This document shows, one piece after another, positions 1-8,550 of a DNA stretch of 64,000 nucleotides (position 1 is its first letter; every line of letters starts with the position of its first letter). The translations under genes and the position numbers were made by a program. Below the pieces are notes generated by a model that had not been told where the DNA came from, made no database searches, and saw only the letters and a list, made by a program, of their open reading frames with translations. The DNA comes from Syntrophopropionicum propionicicum_A (GTDB lineage Bacteria > Bacillota > Desulfotomaculia > Desulfotomaculales > Pelotomaculaceae): NCBI RefSeq assembly GCF_048984525.1, contig NZ_JBMGJC010000001.1, positions 124,001 through 188,000 on the forward strand, written 5' to 3'.

Positions 1-2
1 TT

Positions 3-266
3 CTAACTGAAAAAGAGAAAATGACAGCCTGCCGCCTGGCTGTCGAGTCAGGCGCGGACTTTGTTAAAACCTCCACCGGATGGGGCAAAAGCGGCGCCAC
101 AATAGCTGACGTGGCCTTGCTGAAACAGACCGTCGGCGCCAGCGTCGGCGTTAAAGCCTCGGGCGGTATCAGAGACCTGGCAGCGGCGCTCTCCATGCTT
201 GAAGCCGGCGCGGCAAGAATTGGCACCAGTTCAGGCCCCGCCATAATAAATGAGTTGATAAAATAG
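3..266 (+). CDS. deoC: Deoxyribose-phosphate aldolase, C-terminal part
   Basis: This is the 3' end of a DeoC-family class I aldolase, which splits 2-deoxyribose 5-phosphate into glyceraldehyde 3-phosphate and acetaldehyde in deoxynucleoside breakdown. The frame is open to the left edge, so the N-terminal half lies outside the window. Visible signatures are VKTSTGW, whose Lys is the Schiff-base residue of the family, then VKASGGIR with the second active-site Lys, and a closing ARIGTSSG phosphate-binding loop. The methionine codon at 21 is internal, not the start. A terminator follows directly, so this is the last gene of its unit. Identification is secure. Confidence 0.93.
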   Translation, partial: LTEKEKMTACRLAVESGADFVKTSTGWGKSGATIADVALLKQTVGASVGVKASGGIRDLAAALSMLEAGAARIGTSSGPAIINELIK

Positions 267-270
267 GGTT

Positions 271-306
271 AAAAAAGTCCGGCCTTTAAATAGCCGGACT
301 TTTTTT
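271..306 (+). terminator. Rho-independent terminator after deoC
   Basis: GTCCGGC at 277-283 pairs with GCCGGAC at 293-299, extended by flanking A/T pairs, and a run of T follows to 306. It begins five bases after the deoC stop. Confidence 0.85.
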
Positions 307-463
307 AACATTGTCTTAACTACATTTTGACAAAGATGGTTAAACTAAAGCTGTGCTAAATTAAACAGAGGATACCCCGTTATTTTTTATTTGAGCAGGA
401 ATTATGCCAAACGACAGCGAAATATCCTTCTAAAGCTCATAAAAAATAACAGGGGTGATTGTT

Positions 464-652
464 TTGAAGATACGCTGCATGCTGTGTGGGATGCCTATTG
501 ATGAAGAAGTGCTGTCAAGCGCCGATCCTCTTGAAGATGACGACGACGATGACGATATGCCGAAGAAAAAGCCTATGTCGGTATGCCTGCGGTGCCAGGC
601 GAAACTAAAGCACGAAGCGGACGGCCAGCAAAAGATACCCAAACCTATGTAA
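464..652 (+). CDS. Small zinc-ribbon protein with acidic linker
   Basis: A 62-residue cytoplasmic protein of unknown function. It has two Cys pairs, CMLC near the N-terminus and CLRC near residue 45, that could bind one zinc ion. Between them is a very acidic stretch with seven Asp in a row, then a Lys-rich patch. The start is taken as TTG 464 because AGGGGTG at 451-457 is correctly spaced for it; a GTG at 455 lies inside that ribosome site. It is followed 30 bases later by the UPF0182 gene, so the two are probably co-transcribed. It resembles short YlaI-like zinc-ribbon proteins, but I cannot assign a role. Confidence 0.7.
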   Translation: MKIRCMLCGMPIDEEVLSSADPLEDDDDDDDMPKKKPMSVCLRCQAKLKHEADGQQKIPKPM

Positions 653-682
653 TAAAGCAATTGTTATCAGGAGGTAGAATAT

Positions 683-3430
683 TTGCAGAATAACCTTCGC
701 AAGATAATAAACTTTTTGATACTGGCGACAGTATTCATCTTATTTGTTCTTGCCTTGTCCGGGGCCAGGCTTTATACCGACTGGCTCTGGTTCCAATCCT
801 TGAACTACCAAAAGATTTTCACAACAATATTAATATCTGACATAGGTCTCCGGTTTGCAGTCGGTTTGGCCTTGTTTGTGTTTCTGTTTATTAACCTGTA
901 TATAACACGCGGTCCCCTGCTCAAGGCAACACAGAAAGCGACTGTTATCAAAGAGGAAGATTTGCTTACAATCCAAAACGCTCCTCTAAACCAGCTTATC
1001 ACACCCCGTTTTTTGCTTTTGCTGTTTATAGGGATTAGTTTTGTTATGGCTATACTTTTTAATTTATCTGTAGCCAAGGACTGGATTATCCTGCAGCAAT
1101 TTTTGCACCCAAGTAATTTTGGCATTAATGACCCTGTCTTTCAAAAAGACATCGGTTTTTATGTATTTCAGCTGCCTTTTTACATTTTCCTGTACAATGT
1201 GGCCAGCATGGCAGTATTGGTGACCGCTTTCTGGGTTGCTATTGTATACCTGGTGATCAATTTCGTGCAGGGGAGTCCGGGCCGGCTGCTGCAAAACATT
1301 TCAGCACGCTACCACCTTTCCTTCCTGGCCGCGGTTTTCTTTATTATCAAATCTGTGGGATACCTGTTGGAACAATATGCCCTTCTTTTTGTTCACCGCG
1401 GCGCAGTTTGGGGGCCGGGCTATACAACGACCCACGCCACTATTATAGCCTACAAGGTCCTGGCTGTTATCGCCCTGATATGCGCCCTCGCTATTTTAAT
1501 CAACCTGTTCCTCCGTAAATTCAGGCTGATAGTATACAGCATCGGCGTCCTCCTGGTAGCGTCCATAGCGCTGGGCGGGCTTTACCCGGCTTTCATCCAG
1601 AAATTTGTGGTAACACCGAATGAAGCGGTGATAGAAAGGCCATACCTGGAGAGAAACATTCAATATACACGGATGGCTTACGACCTTGATAAAATTGAGA
1701 AAAAAAGCTTCCCAGCCGGCAGAATTTTAACAGCTGGAGATATCCGGGCCAACCAGGACACGATCAACAACATCCGCCTCTGGGACTGGGAGCAGCTAAA
1801 ACAGACTTACGGGCAGCTGCAAGAGATACGTCTGTATTATGAATTTACTGATATTGATATTGACCGCTACACAATTAACGGCCGTTACCGCCAGGTGATG
1901 CTGGCGCCCAGAGATCTCAACCAGGAACACCTGCCGGCCCAGGCGAAAACCTGGGTTAACCAGAGGCTTTTCTTTACCCACGGTTACGGGATCGCCATGA
2001 GCCCGGTCAACGAGCTTACCACGGAAGGGCTCCCCACCTTTTTCCTGAAAGACATACCACCCGCAGGCAATACCGACTTAAAAGTAGAGCGCCCGGAAAT
2101 TTATTACGGAGAGAGGACAGACCAGTACGTCCTGGTCAACACAAAATCGCAGGAGTTTAACTTCCCGCAGGGTGACGTCAACGTCCTTTCCACTTATGAA
2201 GGGGAGAGCGGCGTTAAGGTAAGCGACTTCCTGCGGCGGGCGATGTTCGCACTGGCAATGGGAGATTATAAAATACTCCTTTCCAGCGAAGTCGACAACA
2301 ACAGCAGGGTCTTATACTACCGCAACATTAAGCAGAGAGTGCCCAAGATCGCCCCGTTCCTGAAATACGATGATGACCCTTATATAGTTTTGAGCAACGG
2401 AAAGCTCTACTGGATGTGGGACGCTTATACAATAACAAACAAGTTTCCGTATTCCGAGCCGTTTGATAAGGTAAACAACTACATCCGCAATTCTGTAAAA
2501 GTCGTGGTTGACGCTTATACCGGGCAGGTCGATTTCTATATCAGCGACGAAAATGACCCGCTGATCCAGACATACAGCAAAATCTTCCCCGGCATGTTCA
2601 AACCTTTGGAAGAAATGCCCGAAGACCTTCACAAACATATCCGCTATCCGGAAGATTTCTTCCGGACACAGGCGGAGATGTATGCCGTCTACCACATGGA
2701 AGACCCGCTGGTATTTTACAACAGGGAAGACAAGTGGAACGTCGCCACTGAAACCCTGGGTAAAGAAGAAAAGCAAATCGAGCCGTACTACACGATTATA
2801 GAGCTGCCTGGAGACAATGAGCCGGAATTTGTCCTGATCCTGCCTTTTACTCCACAGAACAAAAAGAATATGATCGCCTGGATGGCCGCAAGGTCTGACG
2901 GCGAAAATTATGGCAAGCTTTTATCATATAACTTCCCCAAGCAGGAGCTTGTTTACGGCCCTACTCAGATTGAAGCGCGGCTTAATCAGGACACTACCAT
3001 ATCACAGCAGTTATCTTTGTGGAACCAGCGAGGCTCCAGCGTAATCAGGGGAAACCTGCTGGTTATACCTGTTAAGGACGCGCTTATTTATGTCGCGCCT
3101 ATTTACCTGCAGGCCGAGCAGAGCAGAATGCCCGAGTTGCGCAGGGTTATTGTGGCGCACGGGGAAATGGTGGTTATGGAACCGACGCTTGAAATAGCTC
3201 TTCAGAAAATATTCGGAGAAGGTACGGGGATTATGCAGCCGCAGGTACAGCAGCCCCAAGCGGGCGCCCCCGCCGCAAGTATTGCCGACCTCGCTAAAAG
3301 CGCCAGCAAGCTGTACGATGAGGCGCAAAACAAGCTTAAGAACGGCGACTGGGCAGGTTATGGAGAATCTTTAAGCAAGTTGAAGCAGACGCTGGCTGAC
3401 CTTGTATCCAAAGCAGAGAGCCAGCCGTAA
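683..3430 (+). CDS. UPF0182 family large membrane protein
   Basis: A 915-residue protein of the UPF0182/COG1615 family, whose function is unknown. The N-terminal third (about residues 10-310) contains several long hydrophobic segments typical of seven or eight transmembrane helices. The remaining 600 residues are hydrophilic and probably extracytoplasmic. The C-terminus has a Gln/Pro/Ala-rich linker and a short helical tail. The TTG start at 683 is preceded by a perfect AGGAGGT at 669-675. Length and layout match the family. It is followed by a terminator. Confidence 0.9.
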   Translation: MQNNLRKIINFLILATVFILFVLALSGARLYTDWLWFQSLNYQKIFTTILISDIGLRFAVGLALFVFLFINLYITRGPLLKATQKATVIKEEDLLTIQNAPLNQLITPRFLLLLFIGISFVMAILFNLSVAKDWIILQQFLHPSNFGINDPVFQKDIGFYVFQLPFYIFLYNVASMAVLVTAFWVAIVYLVINFVQGSPGRLLQNISARYHLSFLAAVFFIIKSVGYLLEQYALLFVHRGAVWGPGYTTTHATIIAYKVLAVIALICALAILINLFLRKFRLIVYSIGVLLVASIALGGLYPAFIQKFVVTPNEAVIERPYLERNIQYTRMAYDLDKIEKKSFPAGRILTAGDIRANQDTINNIRLWDWEQLKQTYGQLQEIRLYYEFTDIDIDRYTINGRYRQVMLAPRDLNQEHLPAQAKTWVNQRLFFTHGYGIAMSPVNELTTEGLPTFFLKDIPPAGNTDLKVERPEIYYGERTDQYVLVNTKSQEFNFPQGDVNVLSTYEGESGVKVSDFLRRAMFALAMGDYKILLSSEVDNNSRVLYYRNIKQRVPKIAPFLKYDDDPYIVLSNGKLYWMWDAYTITNKFPYSEPFDKVNNYIRNSVKVVVDAYTGQVDFYISDENDPLIQTYSKIFPGMFKPLEEMPEDLHKHIRYPEDFFRTQAEMYAVYHMEDPLVFYNREDKWNVATETLGKEEKQIEPYYTIIELPGDNEPEFVLILPFTPQNKKNMIAWMAARSDGENYGKLLSYNFPKQELVYGPTQIEARLNQDTTISQQLSLWNQRGSSVIRGNLLVIPVKDALIYVAPIYLQAEQSRMPELRRVIVAHGEMVVMEPTLEIALQKIFGEGTGIMQPQVQQPQAGAPAASIADLAKSASKLYDEAQNKLKNGDWAGYGESLSKLKQTLADLVSKAESQP

Positions 3431-3496
3431 AACTTAAAAAAATATTCATATGATGCCGGCGTTCCAATATATGCTCATCATTTAAACAACTGCAAT

Positions 3497-3531
3497 AAAA
3501 GCTGTCGGCCCGGCGCCGGCCGCTTTTTTTT
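3497..3531 (+). terminator. Probable terminator after UPF0182 gene
   Basis: AAAAGC pairs with GCTTTT around a GC-rich inner stem (GGCC/GGCC around CGGCGCC) and is followed by a run of eight T. The inner stem has a four-base asymmetric bulge. Confidence 0.6.
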
Positions 3532-3580
3532 AAAGTGTCAGTCCGTATATCATTTAAATGTTTGAGGGAGGTTAAAGCAG

Positions 3581-4684
3581 ATGGCTCCAGGCGGGAAGAT
3601 CAGGCGTATCGGCGTGCTGACAGGCGGCGGGGACTGCCCGGGCTTAAACGCGGTTATCCGCGCGGTAGTTAAAACTGCGATAGGTAGTTACAGGTTATCT
3701 GTCGTCGGATTTGAAAACGGTTTCGGCGGCTTGATCCAGAACAGGGCGCGTGACTTGACCATGAACGACGTGGTCGGCATTTTGCCGCGCGGCGGAACCA
3801 TCCTGGGCACTACCAACAGGGACAACCCCTTTAAATACCAGATGGTTATCAATGGACAAAAAGTTTTCAGGGATGTTTCAGACCGTGTTATTGAAAATAT
3901 AAATATCCAGGGAATAGACGCCCTGATCGTGATCGGTGGCGACGGAAGCCTGAGTATCGCCAGGGAGCTTTACGAAAAAAAGGGTCTCCCGGTTGTCGGC
4001 GTGCCCAAAACCATTGACAACGACCTGTCTGCAACCGACCAGACTTTTGGTTTTGACACAGCCCTAAATACCGCTACCGAAGCCATAGACAAGCTGCACA
4101 CTACGGCTGAGTCACACCACCGGGTAATGGTGCTCGAGGTCATGGGACGCTACGCGGGGTGGATTGCGCTGGAGGCCGGCATCGCCGGGGGGGCTGATGT
4201 AATACTTATTCCGGAAATCCCCTTTTCAATGGATACAGTATATGAAAAGATAAACCAGCGGCGGGATAACGGGAAGCTCTTCAGCATTGTGGTAGCGGCC
4301 GAGGGAGCTAAAGCATTAGGCGGCGAAATAGTCGTGCAGAGAATGGTGGAAGAAAGTTTTGACCCAATCCGCCTGGGCGGTATTGGCAACGTAGTGGCCA
4401 GGCAAATTGAAGAAGCTACTGGAATGGAATCCCGGGTAACAGTGCTGGGCCATCTCCAGAGAGGGGGGACGCCGACCGCCTTTGACCGGATCCTGTCAAC
4501 CCGTTACGGCGCCGGAGCTGTAAACCTTGTTATGAGCGGCAACTTTGGTGAAATGGTATGCCTGCGCACTCCCAATATACAGTCTGTACCGCTGGCGGAC
4601 GCTGTGGGTGAAATTCGCCTCGTGCCCAAAGACGGTGACATGGTACGCACCGCAAAACAGGTTGGCATATGCTTCGGTGACTGA
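3581..4684 (+). CDS. pfkA: 6-phosphofructokinase
   Basis: Phosphorylates fructose 6-phosphate to fructose 1,6-bisphosphate in glycolysis. The 367-residue protein has the family motifs in order: GGGDCPGLN (about residue 15), PRGGTILGTTNRD, IGGDGS (about 118), VPKTIDND with the catalytic Asp (about 141), MGRYAGW, and HLQRGG. The Gly in GGDGS is typical of ATP users, whereas the Lys in PKTIDND is typical of PPi-dependent and some actinobacterial enzymes. The phosphoryl donor is therefore open. ATG start with GGGAGG upstream. It is a single gene, preceded by a terminator and followed by an AT-rich repeat. Confidence 0.93.
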   Translation: MAPGGKIRRIGVLTGGGDCPGLNAVIRAVVKTAIGSYRLSVVGFENGFGGLIQNRARDLTMNDVVGILPRGGTILGTTNRDNPFKYQMVINGQKVFRDVSDRVIENINIQGIDALIVIGGDGSLSIARELYEKKGLPVVGVPKTIDNDLSATDQTFGFDTALNTATEAIDKLHTTAESHHRVMVLEVMGRYAGWIALEAGIAGGADVILIPEIPFSMDTVYEKINQRRDNGKLFSIVVAAEGAKALGGEIVVQRMVEESFDPIRLGGIGNVVARQIEEATGMESRVTVLGHLQRGGTPTAFDRILSTRYGAGAVNLVMSGNFGEMVCLRTPNIQSVPLADAVGEIRLVPKDGDMVRTAKQVGICFGD

Positions 4685-4696
4685 TAAAAACAATTT

Positions 4697-4922
4697 CACA
4701 GGATTAACTAGATTTAAATTGATTAACAAGATTTTTTTATTTAATAATTAACGTTTTATTACTGACTCCCAAGGTAGAAACATTTTGGAGTAAAACAATT
4801 TTTATCACCATAAAACGTCTAATTAATAATTGTTTATAATCTTGTTAATCTTAATAATCCTGTAAATCTTGTGATATAAATATTTTTTTAAATTTTTTGA
4901 TCCTGTAAATCCTGTCAATTTG
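4697..4922. repeat. AT-rich inverted repeat element
   Basis: This intergenic stretch contains an imperfect inverted repeat. CACAGGATTAAC, GATTAACAAGATT and TTAATAATTAACGTTTTAT on the left (4697-4759) are mirrored by ATAAAACGT, AATCTTGTTAATC and TAATCCTGT on the right (4810-4862). Two further direct copies of the AATCCTGT-type unit follow at 4856-4872 and 4900-4918. It looks like a dispersed intergenic repeat or MITE remnant and has no coding content. Confidence 0.7.
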
Positions 4923-4955
4923 TTTAAAAATCTAGATGATATGGTGGTGACAGTA

Positions 4956-5558
4956 GTGGATAAATATGGATGCGAGAATAAAACCAGCTGGGAGAAAACA
5001 GTGGAATTTCACGGGCATGAGTGCCCGGGGCTGGCTATTGGTTACCGTGCCACCGAACTCGCGCTGCAGGAGCTTGGCACTGATCGCTCTGTTGATGAGG
5101 AACTGATAGCAATAGTGGAGCACAACTCCTGCGGCGTAGACGCGCTGCAGACCCTGGCGGGTTGCAGTTTTGGAAAAGGCAACCTGTTCTACAAGGATCT
5201 CGGCAAGTCTGTATATACGATAGCCAGGCGGAAGGACAGCAACGCGGTCAGGGTTGCCGTAAAATATGGCGCCACATTTGACCCTGATTTCAGGACACTT
5301 AAAGAGCGGGCGGCCTCTGCCTCTGCCACCGAGAAGGACCGGGCGCTGTACCGTGAAGCGCTCCAGAAACGCATAAAAAGCATCCTCAGCGCGGGTTCAG
5401 AGGTGTTCGATGTTAGAAGGGTGGCAATTGAACTGCCACGCCCGGCCTCAATATATCAAACCCTGCAGTGCAGTGTGTGCGGCGAAGGTGTTATGGAGCC
5501 CAGGGCCAGGCTTAAAGACGGCAGGGTGGTCTGCATCCCTTGTGAGGGAGAGATCTAG
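4956..5558 (+). CDS. FmdE family protein (formylmethanofuran dehydrogenase subunit E-like)
   Basis: A protein of about 200 residues in the FmdE/Tungsten formylmethanofuran dehydrogenase subunit E family, often found in non-methanogens with unknown substrate. The N-terminal domain has the signature EFHGHECPGLAIGYRA and EHNSCGVDALQ, with His and Cys residues suited to metal binding. The C-terminus carries a CSVC...CIPC zinc ribbon. The frame is open from TTG 4920, but that lies inside the upstream repeat. GTG 4956 is chosen because GGTGGTG precedes it by six bases; ATG 4941 is an alternative. Two bases separate it from the HAD gene, so they are probably one operon. Confidence 0.85.
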   Translation: MDKYGCENKTSWEKTVEFHGHECPGLAIGYRATELALQELGTDRSVDEELIAIVEHNSCGVDALQTLAGCSFGKGNLFYKDLGKSVYTIARRKDSNAVRVAVKYGATFDPDFRTLKERAASASATEKDRALYREALQKRIKSILSAGSEVFDVRRVAIELPRPASIYQTLQCSVCGEGVMEPRARLKDGRVVCIPCEGEI

Positions 5559-5560
5559 AT

Positions 5561-6031
5561 TTGATAACTATAGACATCCCGGGCCTGGAGAGACTTATTA
5601 TTAAAAATATCGTCCTTGATTTCAACGGCACAATCGCCCTGGACGGCGCCCTGATTCCCGGAGTGAAGGAAAAATTAAATTCCCTGGCAGGTTCCCTTGA
5701 TATTTATATACTAACTGCAGATACTTTTGGAACTGTCTTATCTGCTTGTTCAACTGTGCTCGCCAGGGTGATCGTACTTAAAGGACCAATAGGGTCCGGT
5801 GAAAAACTAAAGTTTATTGAAAACCTGGGCATTCGGGAAACCGCGGCTATCGGCAACGGCGCCAACGATGTCCTGATGCTTGAAGGAGCGGCGCTGGGGA
5901 TCGCCGTGACAGGGCCGGAAGGGACTTGCGCCAGGGCTTTAATGGCGGCGGATGTGGTTGTTAAAGACATCAATGACGGTCTGGATTTGTTTTTAAATCC
6001 CCAGAGGCTGGTTGCTACTCTAAGGCGATAA
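5561..6031 (+). CDS. HAD-superfamily protein (soluble P-type ATPase-like)
   Basis: A 156-residue haloacid-dehalogenase-fold protein. Motif I reads LDFNGTIA, with the nucleophile Asp kept and the usual second Asp replaced by Asn. Motif II is LTADT, a Lys follows as motif III, and GNGANDVLML is motif IV. There is no cap domain, and the layout resembles the short soluble P-type-ATPase-like HAD group, so a phosphatase role is likely but the substrate is unknown. TTG start with GAGGGAG upstream, overlapping the end of the FmdE gene region. Confidence 0.85.
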   Translation: MITIDIPGLERLIIKNIVLDFNGTIALDGALIPGVKEKLNSLAGSLDIYILTADTFGTVLSACSTVLARVIVLKGPIGSGEKLKFIENLGIRETAAIGNGANDVLMLEGAALGIAVTGPEGTCARALMAADVVVKDINDGLDLFLNPQRLVATLRR

Positions 6032-6133
6032 GGTTTTTATCCGGCCATCGTACAAGTAAATAAATAATTCCATAATATGGAAGGATTTTTACTGCGGCAC
6101 ACCGTATTTATTAAATAAAGCGGGGTGCCTTTA

Positions 6134-6592
6134 ATGTTCAATAGAATATTTGCCATTGTCCTCGTTATATCCTTAATGACTGCAGTAATGGCTGGGGCGG
6201 AACCGGTTCAACCCAATACCCCGGTTAAAGAAGATATTGAATTTGAAATTGCTAAAGTTGTGAAAGGCGCGGTTGAAGACACGAGCTGGCTGCATGCTTC
6301 TTCCAGGCAGGAAATGGAGAGCCTGCTAACGGCATACTATACGGGCGATCTTCTTAATGAGCTCGGCGACAGCGGGTGGCGCTTCGTAAGCAGGCCCAAC
6401 GACTGGGAATATATTACCAGCGCCGGGCGCATTGACGTGGTAGTTATATCTCATCAGGAAGGAGCGGCCTGTGCTGAGATCCTTGAAAAAGACGAGTTAT
6501 CGGGAATGGTTTATTCCAGCACTGTCAGGTACTTTTTAATAAAAACCGGCGGCGGGTGGAGAATCCGGGCTAAGACCCATGTATACAATTAA
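6134..6592 (+). CDS. Secreted protein of unknown function
   Basis: A 152-residue protein with a clear signal peptide: a short basic N-terminus, a hydrophobic stretch, and a likely cleavage after AGA at about residue 21. ATG 6134 is chosen over GTG 6125 because GGGGTG at 6122-6127 is the ribosome site for the ATG. The mature part is soluble and mixed alpha/beta, ending in a region rich in aromatic residues. I do not recognise the family. It stands alone between the HAD gene and the glycosyltransferase. Confidence 0.7.
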   Translation: MFNRIFAIVLVISLMTAVMAGAEPVQPNTPVKEDIEFEIAKVVKGAVEDTSWLHASSRQEMESLLTAYYTGDLLNELGDSGWRFVSRPNDWEYITSAGRIDVVVISHQEGAACAEILEKDELSGMVYSSTVRYFLIKTGGGWRIRAKTHVYN

Positions 6593-6645
6593 GAGAAATG
6601 GGAATAATAATAGATTGCCATACAGGCCGGGAAATATGGCCAAAC

Positions 6646-6674
6646 TTGCTGTAAAGCAGGCGTTGTGTTAAAAT
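6646..6674 (+). promoter_or_regulatory. Promoter of the GT4 gene
   Basis: TTGCTG at 6646 and TAAAAT at 6669 with a 17-base spacer lie about 30 bases upstream of the glycosyltransferase start. Confidence 0.6.
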
Positions 6675-6706
6675 AAGCCACAGAAAACTACTTTGGAGGA
6701 TGCTAA

Positions 6707-7933
6707 GTGAGAATAGGTGTTTTCACTGATAGTTATTTACCATATACAAGCGGCGTCGTTCGTTCTATCCAGACCTTTAATGAAGAACTTACCAGGTTGG
6801 GCCATGAAGTTTATATATTCGCCCCGAGCTATAAGAACTGCAGCAGCGAAAGCAGGGTTTTTCGCTTCGCTTCCATACCATCGCCGACCAACCCTGACTT
6901 TACACTGGCTCTTCCTTTTTCCTTAAAACTGAGGCCGACAATTAAACAGCTCAACCTTGACCTGATCCACGTGCATTCACCTTTCCTGCTGGGGCGTCTT
7001 GGCGCCAGGTACGCCAGGAAAATCGACGTGCCCCTCGTATTCACGTACCACACCCTGTATGAACAGTATGTGCATTATGTACCTTTTGCCCAGTCCGGCT
7101 CAAAAGATATTGCTCAGATTGCGCAGTCGGTGTCAAAAGACCTGGCCCAAAAAGTGAGCCGGGATTTTTGCAACCTGTGTGACCTGGTGATAGCGCCTAC
7201 AGGCATCGTGGCTAACTACCTGTTAGAAATCGGCGTTAAGACCGATCTTAAAGTTGTACCTACAGGCATTAAGACCGCCGAATACAAAAAAGGGGAAAGA
7301 GAATGGCTCCAGAAACATTATAGTGTCTCCGCCGGCGATAAGGTACTTCTTTTTGTAGGAAGGCTGGGCCAGGAAAAAAATATTCCATTTCTACTGGAGA
7401 GTTTTAAAATAATAAAAAATAATGTTAAAAACTCGGTACTGGTGATTGTGGGAGGTGGTCCCGAAGAGGAAGAGCTCAAAAATATGGCTGTGGACCTGGA
7501 CCTGGGTGACAGCGTTATTTTCACGGGCACCCTGACACCGCAAGACGTAATCAACTGCTACGCGGGATCAAGCTTGTTTGTTTTTTCATCAGTAACCGAG
7601 ACCCAGGGTATTGTGATAGCCGAGGCCAAGGCCGCCGGGCTGCCGGTGGTGGCAGTACGCGCTTATGGTGTATCGGAAATGGTCGAAGACGGTGTTGACG
7701 GTTACCTGACAGACCTGGCCGCTGAGCAGTTTGCGGATAAGATTATCACACTCCTGAACAACGAACAACTTAGGTTGGAAATGGGCAAAAAAGCAGAAAA
7801 GAATGCCGAAAGGCTTGATTCGGCCAACTGTACATCAATGCTGTTAAAATGCTACCGAAGCCTTAAAGATGACTGTGAAGCGGGTCACGTAAAGATAGAT
7901 GAGAGCAAACGATCTTCTCAAGGGCCAAAATAA
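6707..7933 (+). CDS. GT4 family glycosyltransferase
   Basis: A 408-residue retaining glycosyltransferase with the GT-B fold. The N-terminus MRIGVFTDSYLPYTSGV is typical of the diacylglycerol glucosyltransferase/mannosyltransferase branch. The C-terminal half holds FVGRLGQEKNIPFLLE and the EX7E motif (ETQGIVIAE). Likely role: sugar transfer to a membrane lipid for glycolipid or lipoteichoic-acid anchor synthesis; the acceptor is inferred from resemblance only. GTG start with GGAGG upstream. A terminator lies about 70 bases after the stop. Confidence 0.88.
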   Translation: MRIGVFTDSYLPYTSGVVRSIQTFNEELTRLGHEVYIFAPSYKNCSSESRVFRFASIPSPTNPDFTLALPFSLKLRPTIKQLNLDLIHVHSPFLLGRLGARYARKIDVPLVFTYHTLYEQYVHYVPFAQSGSKDIAQIAQSVSKDLAQKVSRDFCNLCDLVIAPTGIVANYLLEIGVKTDLKVVPTGIKTAEYKKGEREWLQKHYSVSAGDKVLLFVGRLGQEKNIPFLLESFKIIKNNVKNSVLVIVGGGPEEEELKNMAVDLDLGDSVIFTGTLTPQDVINCYAGSSLFVFSSVTETQGIVIAEAKAAGLPVVAVRAYGVSEMVEDGVDGYLTDLAAEQFADKIITLLNNEQLRLEMGKKAEKNAERLDSANCTSMLLKCYRSLKDDCEAGHVKIDESKRSSQGPK

Positions 7934-8000
7934 TTTTTAGAAGTAGAAGACGGCTCACAACAGAATACTGCCAAACCTGGTTTAACCACCATACCTGCTA

Positions 8001-8026
8001 AAAACCGGCAAAATGCCGGTTTTTTA
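8001..8026 (+). terminator. Terminator after the GT4 gene
   Basis: AAAACCGGCA pairs with TGCCGGTTTT around a three-base loop and is followed by T residues. Confidence 0.85.
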
Positions 8027-8027
8027 T

Positions 8028-8056
8028 TTGACATAATTTAGGACAGGCGTTAATAT
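8028..8056 (+). promoter_or_regulatory. Strong promoter of the zur-znu operon
   Basis: TTGACA at 8028-8033, a 17-base spacer, and TAATAT at 8051-8056 form a near-consensus sigma-A promoter about 40 bases before the Fur-family gene. Confidence 0.75.
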
Positions 8057-8067
8057 TAATATTATTA

Positions 8068-8085
8068 AATAGGAATATTCTTATT
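8068..8085. promoter_or_regulatory. Candidate Fur/Zur operator
   Basis: An 18-bp near-perfect palindrome, AATAGGAAT then ATTCTTATT (one mismatch), just downstream of the expected transcription start and upstream of the ribosome site. Its place and AT-rich 9+9 form suit an autoregulatory Fur-family box. Binding is inferred. Confidence 0.55.
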
Positions 8086-8095
8086 TGGAGGCATT

Positions 8096-8521
8096 ATGAA
8101 AGAAGCAGAAATACTACAGCAAATAAAGGCCAGGGGGTTCAAAATAACGCCGCAGCGCAGGGCTATTATCGCAGCACTGCTTGTACCGGACAAACCGCCG
8201 ACGGCAAAAGACGTTCTTGAAATTGTCAGAAATAAGTACCCTGATGTCGGCCTGGACACAGTGTACCGCAACCTGAACCTGCTTGCTGATATAGGGTGCG
8301 TAATTCAAATTAATCTTAAAAACAGTGAAAAGAGCAGGTTTGAAATCCTTAAAAACCACCACCATCATTTGATATGCCTCGGCTGCGGCGAAGCCGTCTG
8401 CCTCGAAAAGTGCATGCTGGAAAAACACACAGGTGTTTTAAAAGACAAGGGGTACCAAATTGTGGGGCATGCGTTTGAAATATACGGTTACTGCCCGTCC
8501 TGCCGTGGTGAAGCAGGATAG
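8096..8521 (+). CDS. zur: Fur-family metalloregulator, probably Zur
   Basis: A 141-residue Fur-family repressor. It has a winged-helix N-terminus (ITPQRRAIIAALL through VGLDTVYRNLNLL), a His cluster HHHHLICLGC, and a second CPSC pair that together form the structural zinc site. Membership in the Fur family is certain. The choice of Zur over Fur or PerR is inferred from the metal-uptake operon that follows immediately in the same direction. ATG start with TTTGGAGG upstream. The palindrome at 8068-8085 is its likely own operator. Confidence 0.85.
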   Translation: MKEAEILQQIKARGFKITPQRRAIIAALLVPDKPPTAKDVLEIVRNKYPDVGLDTVYRNLNLLADIGCVIQINLKNSEKSRFEILKNHHHHLICLGCGEAVCLEKCMLEKHTGVLKDKGYQIVGHAFEIYGYCPSCRGEAG

Positions 8522-8550
8522 TAAAGTTTAAGACTAAAGGATGTGAAAAA

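Noticed and set aside
327..362. TTGACA at 327-332 as promoter of the zinc-ribbon gene
   Set aside because: No acceptable -10 box at 16-18 bases.
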